The notes below the pieces were generated by a model that was not told where the DNA came from, did not search any database, and was given only the letters and a program-made list of their open reading frames with translations. From assembly GCA_009840385.1 (NCBI GenBank), contig VXNX01000006.1, positions 11,054 through 75,053 of the forward strand: 64,000 nt of DNA, written 5' to 3'. Position numbers and translations under genes: made by a program. This document shows positions 35,129 to 43,976 of the stretch, in pieces (the first letter of the stretch is position 1; each line of letters opens with the position of its first letter). This DNA is from Candidatus Dadabacteria bacterium (GTDB lineage: Bacteria > Desulfobacterota_D > UBA1144 > Nemesobacterales > Nemesobacteraceae).

Positions 35129-35688
35129 AGATTTTTAATTTCCCCGTTCTGAGCGTTGTAAGTAGTTGCGTTTTCAATATAGCGCATGATCATTTTCTCC
35201 GTGAGCGGTCCCCTGTGTTTGCCGGTTATGATTCCCTCGGGATTTACGAAGAAGGTTTCTGGAACTCCTCCTACTCCATAATCAAGATGTATCCTGTTCT
35301 CCGGGTCATAAATGTTGACGAACGTTCCCCCGAAGGATTTTATGTATTCCTCCGCGCTTTTTCTGTCGTCCATTACGTTTATTCCTATGAACTCGACCTG
35401 TTTGCCTGAAAGAGACATGTAGGCTTTTTCAAGCACCGGGGCTTCTTCTCTGCAGGGATGGCACCAGGATGCCCAGAAATTCACAAGCAATGTTTTTCCC
35501 CTGAAATCCGAGAGTCTCACTCTTTCGCCGCTAAATGATTCCAGCACGAACTCGGGCGCGGGTTGTCCTACAAGCTGTGAGGGGATCTCAACCTTTCCCT
35601 TTCCCGAAAGCCCGTTCCAAAGAGTGTAGGCAAGCAGGGCTATGATGAGGACAGTGAGGATTTTCGAGACCGCGTTTGATATTTTCAT
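35125..35688 (-). CDS. ccmG: Thiol:disulfide interchange protein CcmG/DsbE (TlpA-like)
   Basis: 187 residues. An N-terminal membrane helix (7-25) anchors a periplasmic thioredoxin domain. The active site is NFWASWCHPCREEAPVLEKA (CHPC, about 73-76). The segment GGVPETFFVNPEGIITGKHRG (cis-Pro loop VPET) is typical of CcmG. It supplies electrons to CcmH or directly to apocytochromes; it receives them from CcdA, whose gene is at 42.5 kb. First of the ccmG-ccmH pair. Confidence 0.93.
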   Translation of the reverse strand: MKISNAVSKILTVLIIALLAYTLWNGLSGKGKVEIPSQLVGQPAPEFVLESFSGERVRLSDFRGKTLLVNFWASWCHPCREEAPVLEKAYMSLSGKQVEFIGINVMDDRKSAEEYIKSFGGTFVNIYDPENRIHLDYGVGGVPETFFVNPEGIITGKHRGPLTEKMIMRYIENATTYNAQNGEIKNL

Positions 35689-35754
35689 ACAAGGATCCCT
35701 TTTTTCTAGCCTTAAGTTTTCTTTTGGTTATCATTCCTGAAACTGCCTTTTTAT

Positions 35755-35760
35755 TATAAT
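35755..35760 (+). promoter_or_regulatory. TATAAT box 8 bp before the otsAB start (possible leaderless transcript)
   Basis: A perfect TATAAT ends 8 bp before the ATG at 35769. Transcription would start at or next to the A of the ATG. No Shine-Dalgarno sequence can fit in such a transcript. No convincing -35 was seen. Confidence 0.45.
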
Positions 35761-35768
35761 AGGTTTTC

Positions 35769-37961
35769 ATGAAAAAACTTATCATTGTGTCCAACAGGTT
35801 GCCGACAACCGTACGGGAGGAGAACGGAAAACTTTCTTTTGAACCGAGTGTGGGAGGTGTGGCTACGGGGCTGAGTTCTTTGGATACCGATTATGAGAAA
35901 TGCTGGATAGGGTGGCCGGGGATAGATTACGAGAATCTCTCGAAGAAACAGGTTGCGGAAGTGCAGCGCCGGCTCGGAGAAGAGAATTTTTATCCCGTGA
36001 ACCTTACCGCTGAAGAGGTAAAAGACTATTACCAGGGTTTCTGCAACGAGGTGATATGGCCTATTTTTCATTACTTCGTCCAGTACGGAACTTATAAAAA
36101 AGAGTTCTGGGAATCATATATCAGGGTCAACAGCAAGTTCGCCAGCGCCATACTGGATGTGGCCGGTGAAGGGGATTACATTTGGGTTCACGATTATCAT
36201 CTGATGCTTGTCCCCGAGCTTGTAAAAAAGCAGTTGCCCAGATCAAGTATCGGCTTTTTTCTCCATATACCCTTTCCGTCTTCAGAAATTTTCAGGCTTA
36301 TTCCGTGGTGCCGGGAAATAATACAAGGACTTACCGGAGCTGACCTCATAGGTTTTCACACTTTCGATTACGTAAGGCATTTTGCCGAAAGCGTGAGAAG
36401 AATACTCGGACACGAGCATTCTCTCGGCCGGTTTATAATCGGGGAAAGAGAGATAAGAACCGATACTTTTCCCATGGGAATCGATTACAAGAAATTTTCC
36501 TCCGCGACAAAGAATCGAAGCATTCAGAGAAGAAAAGACGAGTTCAAAGATCTTCTGGGGACCGACCAGAAGATCATCCTTTCCATAGACCGTCTTGATT
36601 ACTCAAAAGGAATTCCGGAGAGACTCAGGGCATTTGATCTTTTCCTAGAGAAAAACCCGAAAATCAGGGGCAAGGTGGTTCTTTTGCTCGTAGCGGTACC
36701 TTCGAGAACAGAAGTAGTCCACTACAAGATACTGAAGAATGAAGTTGACAATATGGTTGGGGCTATAAACGGTCGCTACGGAACGATCGGCTGGAACCCA
36801 ATTTACTACATGTACAGATCTTTCGGTTTCGAAGATCTGATTTCTCTTTACCTGGCCGCGGACATTCTTTTCATTACCCCCCTTCGCGACGGCATGAACC
36901 TAATTGCCAAGGAGTACGTGGCCGCTAGACAGAATAGAGCCGGCGTGCTCATACTTGGTGAGATGGCAGGAACCGCGCAGGAACTGAGCGAAGCCATAAT
37001 CATAAACCCCAATGACCTCGAAGCTACTTCTCGGGCTCTGGAAACCGCCCTCGGAATGACCAAAACGGAGCAGAAAAGACGTATGAAAACGATGCAGAGG
37101 CGCCTTGGCAGATACGATATCAGGAGATGGACTGCAGACTTTATGGAGAGGCTTGACGAAACCAAGGAAAGACAGCTTAAAATGTTCGCCCGAAGACTTA
37201 GCCCAGAAATGACGAGCGAACTGATTGAAAAATACAGGGAGAGCAAGAAGTGTCTTTTTCTGCTTGATTACGACGGTTCTCTTGTATCTTTCAAGAATAA
37301 TCCCCAGGATGCTAAACCTGACCCGGAACTCTATTCCGCGCTCGAGGTTCTTTCCTCGAGAAGAAAGAATGAACTCGTTATCATAAGCGGCAGAGACAGA
37401 AAGACTCTTACCAACTGGCTTGGAGAGGTCACAAACGGTCTTGCGGCGGAACACGGTCTCTGGATAAGACGCGGGAAGTGGAAGATGGTAGATATTATCT
37501 CGGAAGGATGGAAGGAAGAAATACGACCCATACTGGAAGTGTTTGTCGACAGGACTCCCGGGTCGCTTATCGAGGAGAAAAATTTCTCCCTGGCGTGGCA
37601 CTACAGAAAAGTTGATCCGGCACTCTCAATCGTGAGGGTGGGGGAGCTTAAGGATATGCTCTCGCACATAACGGCAAATCTTGAGATCGGTGTGCTTGAG
37701 GGAAACAAGGTTGTGGAGATCAAAGGCTCTTTCATAAATAAAGGCAAGGCGGCCTCTCAGTGGCTAAAAGGGAAAAAATGGGACCTCATCATATCGATAG
37801 GAGATGACTGGACGGATGAGGATATTTTTGAGGAACTCCCCGAAGATGCTTATTCCATAAAGGTGGGTTTCGGACCGTCAAAAGCCAAATACAGAGTCCG
37901 CTCAACCGCTGAAGCCAGAGACCTTCTTTTTTCGCTGGCGGAAGCAACCCGCGAGGTGTGA
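35769..37961 (+). CDS. otsAB: Bifunctional trehalose-6-phosphate synthase / phosphatase
   Basis: 730 residues, a fusion of OtsA (about 1-465) and OtsB (about 485-730). OtsA, a GT20 glycosyltransferase, makes trehalose-6-phosphate from UDP-glucose and glucose-6-phosphate: NRLPTTVREENGKLSFEPS, YIWVHDYHLMLVPELV, SIDRLDYSKGIPERLRAF, and LRDGMNLIAKEYVA are conserved sites. OtsB is a HAD phosphatase with LLDYDGSLVSF (DxDx nucleophile), IISGRDRKTL and GDDWTDEDIF. The product is trehalose, a compatible solute and stress protectant. Prokaryotic fusions exist but separate genes are commoner. Confidence 0.95.
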   Translation: MKKLIIVSNRLPTTVREENGKLSFEPSVGGVATGLSSLDTDYEKCWIGWPGIDYENLSKKQVAEVQRRLGEENFYPVNLTAEEVKDYYQGFCNEVIWPIFHYFVQYGTYKKEFWESYIRVNSKFASAILDVAGEGDYIWVHDYHLMLVPELVKKQLPRSSIGFFLHIPFPSSEIFRLIPWCREIIQGLTGADLIGFHTFDYVRHFAESVRRILGHEHSLGRFIIGEREIRTDTFPMGIDYKKFSSATKNRSIQRRKDEFKDLLGTDQKIILSIDRLDYSKGIPERLRAFDLFLEKNPKIRGKVVLLLVAVPSRTEVVHYKILKNEVDNMVGAINGRYGTIGWNPIYYMYRSFGFEDLISLYLAADILFITPLRDGMNLIAKEYVAARQNRAGVLILGEMAGTAQELSEAIIINPNDLEATSRALETALGMTKTEQKRRMKTMQRRLGRYDIRRWTADFMERLDETKERQLKMFARRLSPEMTSELIEKYRESKKCLFLLDYDGSLVSFKNNPQDAKPDPELYSALEVLSSRRKNELVIISGRDRKTLTNWLGEVTNGLAAEHGLWIRRGKWKMVDIISEGWKEEIRPILEVFVDRTPGSLIEEKNFSLAWHYRKVDPALSIVRVGELKDMLSHITANLEIGVLEGNKVVEIKGSFINKGKAASQWLKGKKWDLIISIGDDWTDEDIFEELPEDAYSIKVGFGPSKAKYRVRSTAEARDLLFSLAEATREV

Positions 37962-38002
37962 GATCCATTTCCTGAGATCATAGAGAACCGGAGGCAGAGA
38001 TA

Positions 38003-38995
38003 ATGGAATTTGTAGAAATTGCCGGTACGGAAATCAGTTCGTCGAGGATAGGCCTTGGGACCTGGGCAATGGGAGGATGGCTCTGGGGAGGGAGCGACAG
38101 GAAGGAATGCGTCAGGACGATATACGAGGCATTTGATAACGGGGTGAATCTCATTGATACCGCTCCGATTTACGGCTTTGGTGTCTCCGAAGAAATCGTG
38201 GGAGAAGCGGTTTCTCAGAGCGGGATGAGGGATGAACTGATAATCGCGACCAAAGTGGGGCTTGAGTGGGAGAGGGGAGGAATATTCAGAAACTCCCTGC
38301 CGCAGAGAATACGCAAGGAGGTTGACGATTCCCTCAGAAGGCTTCGCACCGATCGGATAGATCTTTATCAGATTCACTGGCCCGACCCGCTTGCGCCCAT
38401 TGAGGAAACCGCGGGGGCAATGGCGGAACTTCTTGAAAGCGGAAAGATAAGGGCTGTCGGAGTAAGCAACTACTCGGTTGAGCAGATGGAGGTTTTTCGT
38501 TCTGTGTGCTCGCTTAACTCAAGCCAGCCTCCCTACAATCTTTTTGAGAGAGGAATTGAGGACGACGTGCTTCCCTGGTGTGAGGAGCAGGGGGTTACAA
38601 TGCTTCTCTACGGAGCTTTGTGCAGGGGACTTCTGGGAGGGAAACTAAAAACTGACTCGGAGTTCCCAGGGGATGACCTGAGAAATTTTGATCCCAAGTT
38701 TCGAAGACCTGTCTATGATAATTATCTTGGCGCGGTCGAAAAACTGGGGGAACTTGCCTCCGAGCGTTTTGGAAAAAACGTGCTTGAACTCTCCGTCAGG
38801 TGGGTTCTCGACAAATGCGGAAACGATATTACGCTTTGGGGAGCTAGGCGCCCCGGCCAGCTAGATGATATTGCGGGCACTGTCGGATGGATGATAGACG
38901 ACGATTCAATGAATGAAATAGACGCGATACTTGATGCTTTCGTCCCCAATCCCATAGGTCCCGAATTCATGGCTCCTGGTCCTAGGCCCTTTTAG
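38003..38995 (+). CDS. Aldo/keto reductase
   Basis: 330 residues, full TIM-barrel length. The AKR tetrad can be traced: Asp and Tyr in NLIDTAPIYGFGVSEE, Lys in ATKVGLEW, and His in QIHWPDP. The C-terminal WGARRPGQLDDI segment is typical of the NADPH-binding part of the AKR12/13-like 'general stress' group. Substrate unknown. It follows otsAB by 41 bp with GGAGGCAGAG before the ATG, so it is probably co-transcribed; a role in carbonyl detoxification under stress would fit. Confidence 0.9.
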   Translation: MEFVEIAGTEISSSRIGLGTWAMGGWLWGGSDRKECVRTIYEAFDNGVNLIDTAPIYGFGVSEEIVGEAVSQSGMRDELIIATKVGLEWERGGIFRNSLPQRIRKEVDDSLRRLRTDRIDLYQIHWPDPLAPIEETAGAMAELLESGKIRAVGVSNYSVEQMEVFRSVCSLNSSQPPYNLFERGIEDDVLPWCEEQGVTMLLYGALCRGLLGGKLKTDSEFPGDDLRNFDPKFRRPVYDNYLGAVEKLGELASERFGKNVLELSVRWVLDKCGNDITLWGARRPGQLDDIAGTVGWMIDDDSMNEIDAILDAFVPNPIGPEFMAPGPRPF

Positions 38996-38997
38996 TT

Positions 38998-39699
38998 TTA
39001 CGAGAAGCTCTTTATGTCTTCGAGACGGATTTCCGAAATGCTTTTTCTGAAAATATCGGCCTGAGGGTAATCCTCTGGGGCTATTCTCGGGTCGGGTACC
39101 GCGATACAGTGCATGCCGGCTTCCTTGGCCGACACTATACCGTTTATGGAATCTTCAATCGCGACGCATTCTCCCGGGCTGACCCCAAGACGTCCTGCGG
39201 TTTCAAGGTATATGTCGGGGTGAGGTTTTCCCCTTTCCACGCAGTCTCCGGAAACTTTTATCCCGAAAGTGTCCGAAAGAGAGAATTTCTTAAGAACGAA
39301 CTCTATCACTTTCATGGGTGAGCCTGAGGCCAGAGCCGTTTTTATATATTTTTCACCGCTTAGGGTTTTAAGGAGTTCGGGAACCCCGTCAACAAGCCTA
39401 AGGTCTTTTTCATAGAGTTCGAGAAGGATTTCAAGGCGGGCATTGAGAATTTCCTCGGGGGATTCATCGAGGCCGAAAGTTTCTTTGAGAAGCTTTACAG
39501 AATCTCTCTGGCTAAGCCCCATTATTTTCTTTCTGTATTCCTTTCTGTAGCTTTCGTCGCCTGCAAACCCCTTTTGCTTGAGCATAATAGACTCGCTTTT
39601 CTCCCACAGGGGTTCACTGTCTATTATGACTCCATCCATGTCAAATATGACTGCTTTTATCAATGGATCAGATAGAGGTCGGAACTCCTCCGTACGCAA
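38998..39699 (-). CDS. HAD-superfamily hydrolase, beta-phosphoglucomutase-like
   Basis: 233 residues. HAD motif I is VIFDMDGVIIDSEP (nucleophile Asp about 19), with the helical cap (LWEKSESIMLKQKGF), motif II ALASGSPM, and motif III/IV GKPHPDIYLETA and CVAIEDSINGI. The GKPxPD and EDS pattern places it in the phosphoglycolate / beta-phosphoglucomutase subgroup; substrate uncertain. The first 14 residues are not part of the domain, so a slightly later start is possible. It converges on the aldo/keto reductase gene with 2 bp between stops. Confidence 0.88.
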   Translation of the reverse strand: MRTEEFRPLSDPLIKAVIFDMDGVIIDSEPLWEKSESIMLKQKGFAGDESYRKEYRKKIMGLSQRDSVKLLKETFGLDESPEEILNARLEILLELYEKDLRLVDGVPELLKTLSGEKYIKTALASGSPMKVIEFVLKKFSLSDTFGIKVSGDCVERGKPHPDIYLETAGRLGVSPGECVAIEDSINGIVSAKEAGMHCIAVPDPRIAPEDYPQADIFRKSISEIRLEDIKSFS

Positions 39700-39757
39700 G
39701 CTGGAAATTAAGTTGCCGGCAAGTTGAGGCGGTCTCGCAAAACGTCAGTTTTTCTTC

Positions 39758-41047
39758 CTAGAGCAGGTCTTTTATCTTATCTTCCAGGCTCTTCTTATAG
39801 GAATCGAGATCGATGTTGATTCTGGAAACGCCGGTTTCCATCGCGGCTTGAGCGACAGCGGCCGATTCCCATACCAGAACCCTGGGATCAAACGGCTTGG
39901 GGACTATATAGTCCGGACCGAACTCAAATTTCTGGTTTCCGTAGGCTTTAGCCACCTTTTCAGGCACTGGTTCCTTGGCAAGCGCCGCAAGGGAATACGC
40001 AGCCGCGACTTTCATTTCGTCGTTTATTTTCGTCGCCCTTACGTCAAGCGCTCCCCTGAAAATAAAGGGGAACCCCAGAACGTTGTTCACCTGGTTTGCG
40101 AAGTCAGACCGACCCGTGGCAGTTATCACGTCGCTTCTGGCCTCCTTTGCGTCAGCTGGAAGTATCTCGGGGTCGGGATTCGCCATGGCGAATATTATAG
40201 GATTTTTCGCCATGTTCTTAACGTCTTGCTGATTAATGGCTCCGCCGTTTGAGAGTCCGACAAACACATCGGCCCCAACCAGTGCATCCCCTATGGTTCT
40301 TTTGTCCGTATCGACAAGAAATCTCTCCTTCTGAGGGTTAAGCCCGGCGTTTCTTCCCTCGTAAATTACGCCCCTGCTGTCGCACATTATTATGTTTTCC
40401 CTTTTTGCTCCGAGCGCTATGAAGAACTCGGCACACGCGATTGCTGACGCTCCGGCGCCGTTAAACGCCATTTTGAGTTCGCTCATCTTTTTCCCGGTAA
40501 TCTCACAGGCGTTAAGAAGTCCAGCACCCGATATTATAGCGGTCCCGTGCTGATCGTCGTGAAAGACGGGTATGTCCATTTCCTCTTTCAGCTTATCTTC
40601 TATGTAGAAGCATTCAGGGGCTTTTATATCTTCGAGGTTAATACCGCCAAAAGTGGGCTCAAGGTATTTTACGGTCTTTATGAATTCGTCTGGATCATCG
40701 GTATCTATTTCAATGTCGTAGGCGTCAACGTCTGCGAACTTCTTGAAAAGCACCCCTTTCCCTTCCATTACGGGTTTTCCCGCCAGGGCTCCTAGGTTTC
40801 CGAGTCCTAGTATTGCGGTGCCGTTCGAAGCCACCGCGACCAGATTTCCTCTGTTGGTGTATTCATAAGAGAGATCTTCGTCCTTGTCTATTTCCCTGCA
40901 GGGCTCAGCGACTCCAGGGGAGTATGCGAGGGAAAGTTCCCAGGCCGTGTCGCAGGGCTTTGTTGGTACGACTTCAAGTTTTCCTTTTCTTCCGCTTCTA
41001 TGATATTCAAGAGCGGCTTCCTTCATATTTTTATCGCCTTCGCACAT
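39758..41047 (-). CDS. NAD(P)-dependent malic enzyme
   Basis: 429 residues: the short MaeB-type malic enzyme core without the C-terminal phosphotransacetylase-like domain. It converts malate to pyruvate and CO2. Key segments are [14 protein letters not shown] (catalytic Tyr), [19 protein letters not shown] (Lys), [23 protein letters not shown], and the Rossmann segment [17 protein letters not shown]. An in-frame ATG seven codons later (41026) is an alternative start. It stands alone on this strand between the HAD and FmdB genes. Confidence 0.95.
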   Translation of the reverse strand: MCEGDKNMKEAALEYHRSGRKGKLEVVPTKPCDTAWELSLAYSPGVAEPCREIDKDEDLSYEYTNRGNLVAVASNGTAILGLGNLGALAGKPVMEGKGVLFKKFADVDAYDIEIDTDDPDEFIKTVKYLEPTFGGINLEDIKAPECFYIEDKLKEEMDIPVFHDDQHGTAIISGAGLLNACEITGKKMSELKMAFNGAGASAIACAEFFIALGAKRENIIMCDSRGVIYEGRNAGLNPQKERFLVDTDKRTIGDALVGADVFVGLSNGGAINQQDVKNMAKNPIIFAMANPDPEILPADAKEARSDVITATGRSDFANQVNNVLGFPFIFRGALDVRATKINDEMKVAAAYSLAALAKEPVPEKVAKAYGNQKFEFGPDYIVPKPFDPRVLVWESAAVAQAAMETGVSRINIDLDSYKKSLEDKIKDLL

Positions 41048-41131
41048 TTCTTGACCGATCCTCCGTCGGGTGTTTTAAAATGAAGAGTTAATTATATACA
41101 GAGATAAGTTTTGTGCAATTGCACCGGGAAA

Positions 41132-41350
41132 TCAGCAGCAGCAAGAGCAGGATGGTTGTGAGCAACTTCCTGAGTCCTCGCTCTCGGAAATTCCCGAGTT
41201 CTCACTGCCACCACCTAATCCGAAGGTCGAGAACTGCTTTCCGACGTTCTGCGAATCGCAGCTCACGCACTTTATGATTTCACCGGAGTCAAGTACCAGA
41301 ACTTCAAATTCCTCTCCGCAATCACAGCACTCATATTCGTATAAAGGCAC
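41132..41350 (-). CDS. FmdB-family zinc-ribbon protein with cysteine-rich tail
   Basis: 72 residues from a GTG at 41350, chosen because GGAGG lies 5 nt upstream and family members begin MPLYEYEC; a longer frame exists upstream. The zinc ribbon is YECCDCGEEFEV...IIKCVSCDSQ. The tail is Gly/Ser-rich and ends GSCSQPSCSCCC. FmdB-like proteins are small regulators or metal-binding proteins of uncertain role. The Cys-rich C-terminus is unusual and may bind a soft metal; it lies next to the arsenosugar-type genes. Confidence 0.8.
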   Translation of the reverse strand: MPLYEYECCDCGEEFEVLVLDSGEIIKCVSCDSQNVGKQFSTFGLGGGSENSGISESEDSGSCSQPSCSCCC

Positions 41351-41626
41351 TTTTACCTCCACCCCTATATTTAAACGTAACAAATATAAAAAATATTTAT
41401 TCAGAGTCAACAAATTTTGAGGGTTAACTATCTAATTGACTGCAGGATTTCGATATCGCCTGGTTTCACTCCCTGCTTGCTTCGGGTATTTTGCTGCGAA
41501 GTCCGAAAAGGTTTTTACTTGTCAACGCCGTAATAGAACATATCTTGATAACGGGGAGGGGGCCGCATCCCGCAGGCTGTTTCTGCTGAGTGCGCAGCCC
41601 GCGTAATTTTCTTATATGGACCTGCC

Positions 41627-42457
41627 ATGTCAGACATAAACGAAGTTGGAGCAACCGCGTTTGCCGTAGCCTGCTACAGGGAAATGGAAAGAAACCGTGA
41701 ACACCGCGTGTTCAACGATCCGTACGCCCACTGGTTTGTTACGGACGAGATAAGGGAGAAGGTCGACAGGGTAACAAAAATTCTTCCGGAATCGGTTGAA
41801 ATTCTCCGTTACCGCTTCTGCATACTGGATGAAATCACAAGACGCGAGATTCAAACCGGCATGAAGCAGATTGTCATACTTGGCTGCGGGTTTGACATGC
41901 GTTCCCTGGTCTTCCAGGCCGAGGGAGTGCGTTTCTGCGATATTGATCAGCCAGCCGTTTTGGAGTTCAAACGCAAGGTTCTTGAAAACCACGGCGTTAC
42001 GCCATGCGCAAGCATACCATGCAACTATCTTGAAGTTGACCTGCCGGAAGAACTCATCAAGGTGGGCTTTGACATCAACTCTCCGATACTTTTTCTTTGG
42101 GAGGGAAACAGCATGTATCTTCCCCTTGAGCTGATTCACAGCTTCTTTGGCAGCCTGTGTGCCAGAATTCCTTCGTTCAAAATCGCTTTTGACTACTATC
42201 CATTGAGCGTCATTAACAGGACCTACGAAAACCCTGAGGTTGTTAGGGCGACTGATATGTTCCAGAAAACTTTCAACGTGACTTGGGTGACCGGGTTTGA
42301 TGACTTAAGCGTTTTTGAAAAGAGCCACGGCATGAAGGTAGAGGAGTCGAAGGAACTGCTTGAAGTCGGAAAACGGGTCGCTCCGGAAGCCGTAGATTCC
42401 GTCGCCGCTCTTGCCGGCGTGTACAGCTACGGAATCCTGAGCTATGGAGATGCGTGA
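41627..42457 (+). CDS. SAM-dependent methyltransferase, LCMT/PPM family
   Basis: 276 residues. Class I methyltransferase of the leucine carboxyl methyltransferase-like group: FNDPYAHWFV at the N-terminus, IVILGCGFDMRSLVFQ as SAM-binding motif I, RFCDIDQPAVLEFKR and LFLWEGNSMYL further on. In bacteria such proteins methylate polyketide or unknown small molecules. A TATATG box ends 7 bp before the ATG. It lies between FmdB and the arsenosugar-type cluster, but on the opposite strand, so a link to arsenic methylation is only speculation. Confidence 0.85.
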   Translation: MSDINEVGATAFAVACYREMERNREHRVFNDPYAHWFVTDEIREKVDRVTKILPESVEILRYRFCILDEITRREIQTGMKQIVILGCGFDMRSLVFQAEGVRFCDIDQPAVLEFKRKVLENHGVTPCASIPCNYLEVDLPEELIKVGFDINSPILFLWEGNSMYLPLELIHSFFGSLCARIPSFKIAFDYYPLSVINRTYENPEVVRATDMFQKTFNVTWVTGFDDLSVFEKSHGMKVEESKELLEVGKRVAPEAVDSVAALAGVYSYGILSYGDA

Positions 42458-42493
42458 TCCGAGATGTATGCGATCTAGGTTTTGGTTTTTAGG

Positions 42494-43249
42494 CTAAAAC
42501 CTTTTCCAGAAATCTATTCCCACTGCGTCAAATATTTTCTGACCGTAGATATTCAAGTAGTGAATCTCGTTTGAAAACATCATTATTCCTATGATTATAA
42601 GTCCCGAACCTATCGCGTACTTATAATACGGATAATATCTTCTGACACTTCCAAAAGATCTCATGGCGCTGTTAAACGCAAGACCGACCAGCATGAACGG
42701 TATGCCGATCCCGAGTGAGTAAACCGCGAGCAGCCCAACCGCGTTTAGCGTTCCTTCCACTGTGCTTGCGTAGAGTAGTATGGATCCGAGAATAGGTCCT
42801 ACGCATGGCGTCCAGCCAAAGCCGAACGCCAGACCGAGAATATAAGTTCCGAGAAGATTTCCCCTTTCCCGCGGGAGGGAGATTTTATGTTCTTTCTCAA
42901 GAAACGGGATCTTTACGATCTCCATTACGAATATTCCGAAAAGGATTATGAATATTCCGGCTATTCTGAGCAAAAAAGTTTTGTTGCCCGAGATCATTCC
43001 CCCAAGCTGGGAGGAGAATGCGCCTAGGGAGATAAATACGGTTGAGAATCCCAGTATGAATACAAGACTCGGTACGACAACCCTTGAGAATTTGGGCAGG
43101 TTCCGAGCGTCTGAAAGATCTTCATGTGAAAGATGCGTTACTACTGAAAGGTAACCCGGCATAAGCGGAAGGATGCAAGGAGAAAGAAACGCAATCACTC
43201 CAGCGAAAAAAGAAGCAACTATTCCCACATCCAGAATTTCGGAATTCAT
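42494..43249 (-). CDS. ccdA: Cytochrome c biogenesis protein CcdA
   Basis: 251 residues with about six membrane helices. CcdA (a short DsbD) carries electrons from cytoplasmic thioredoxin to periplasmic thiol proteins such as CcmG. The paired cysteines are visible in AFLSPCILPLMPGYLS and FGFGWTPCVGPILGS. Length is normal. It overlaps the upstream glycosyltransferase gene by 4 bp, so it is translated from the arsenosugar-type transcript although it belongs functionally to the ccm genes. Confidence 0.93.
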   Translation of the reverse strand: MNSEILDVGIVASFFAGVIAFLSPCILPLMPGYLSVVTHLSHEDLSDARNLPKFSRVVVPSLVFILGFSTVFISLGAFSSQLGGMISGNKTFLLRIAGIFIILFGIFVMEIVKIPFLEKEHKISLPRERGNLLGTYILGLAFGFGWTPCVGPILGSILLYASTVEGTLNAVGLLAVYSLGIGIPFMLVGLAFNSAMRSFGSVRRYYPYYKYAIGSGLIIIGIMMFSNEIHYLNIYGQKIFDAVGIDFWKRF

Positions 43250-43959
43250 GCCGGTTTTTTCTCCCCGCTGTTCTCGGTACGGATTTTTTGGTCTTTCAAA
43301 AGGACTTGTTCCAGTCTGCGCGCGAGTTTCATGTCCCTTGTCATTATATCCTTTATGCTTATATCTTTTTCCTCGTCAATATCCGTAAGCTCTCTCATGA
43401 CGGCGTGGCGCAGACCGCTTGCCTTCATGCGTCTTTCGGTCTCTTTAAATACTAGGGAAGTGCTCCATTGCATGTCCAGAAAAACCGCGTCCGTTTTCCT
43501 GGATAGCCCGAGGAGATAGTATCCCCCGTCGGTTGCCGGCCCCAGGACCGCTTCGAATTTCCCTCCCGAGAGCAGCGAAAACGCAGTTTCCAAATCTTCT
43601 TCGGTTATCATCACGCAGTCTGTGCCTATGATGACGACGTTTCTGAATCCTAGTGAAAAACACTTTGCAAACGCGCGGGACATTCTCTGCCCGAGGGATT
43701 CTCCATCCTGTGCCAAGAAAAATGCATCTCTGTTGCCTAGCCACTCAAAAATTTCCTTTTTCCTTTCTTCTGGTGTGTAGAAGAAAAAAGTTTTCCAGTT
43801 CTTCTGACCCGAGAAGGAGTCGGCGATAAAACTTGCCGTTTCACGGTAGAGTTCCGAGGCCCTCTGGTCCCCTATGTCTTTTCCCAAACGCGTTTTTACT
43901 TTTTTTGTTTCCGGATACTTAAGAAAAACGATCAGGGCATTATCGTTTTTTTGGGACAT
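43246..43959 (-). CDS. TIGR04282/DUF2064 glycosyltransferase, arsenosugar-cluster type
   Basis: 237 residues from ATG 43959 (GAGG 9 nt upstream); the open frame extends to 44025, overlapping the previous gene by 49 bp. The N-terminus LIVFLKYPETKKVKTRLGKDIG and the GTDCVMITEEDLETAFSLL and GPATDGGYYLLGL segments are typical of this small family A glycosyltransferase. Family members are regularly encoded beside arsenosugar radical SAM genes, where they are thought to add a sugar. Immediate neighbours (arsS-like before, ccdA after) support co-transcription. Confidence 0.88.
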   Translation of the reverse strand: MSQKNDNALIVFLKYPETKKVKTRLGKDIGDQRASELYRETASFIADSFSGQKNWKTFFFYTPEERKKEIFEWLGNRDAFFLAQDGESLGQRMSRAFAKCFSLGFRNVVIIGTDCVMITEEDLETAFSLLSGGKFEAVLGPATDGGYYLLGLSRKTDAVFLDMQWSTSLVFKETERRMKASGLRHAVMRELTDIDEEKDISIKDIMTRDMKLARRLEQVLLKDQKIRTENSGEKKPA

Positions 43960-43976
43960 TCCGCAAAGCCTCGGAA

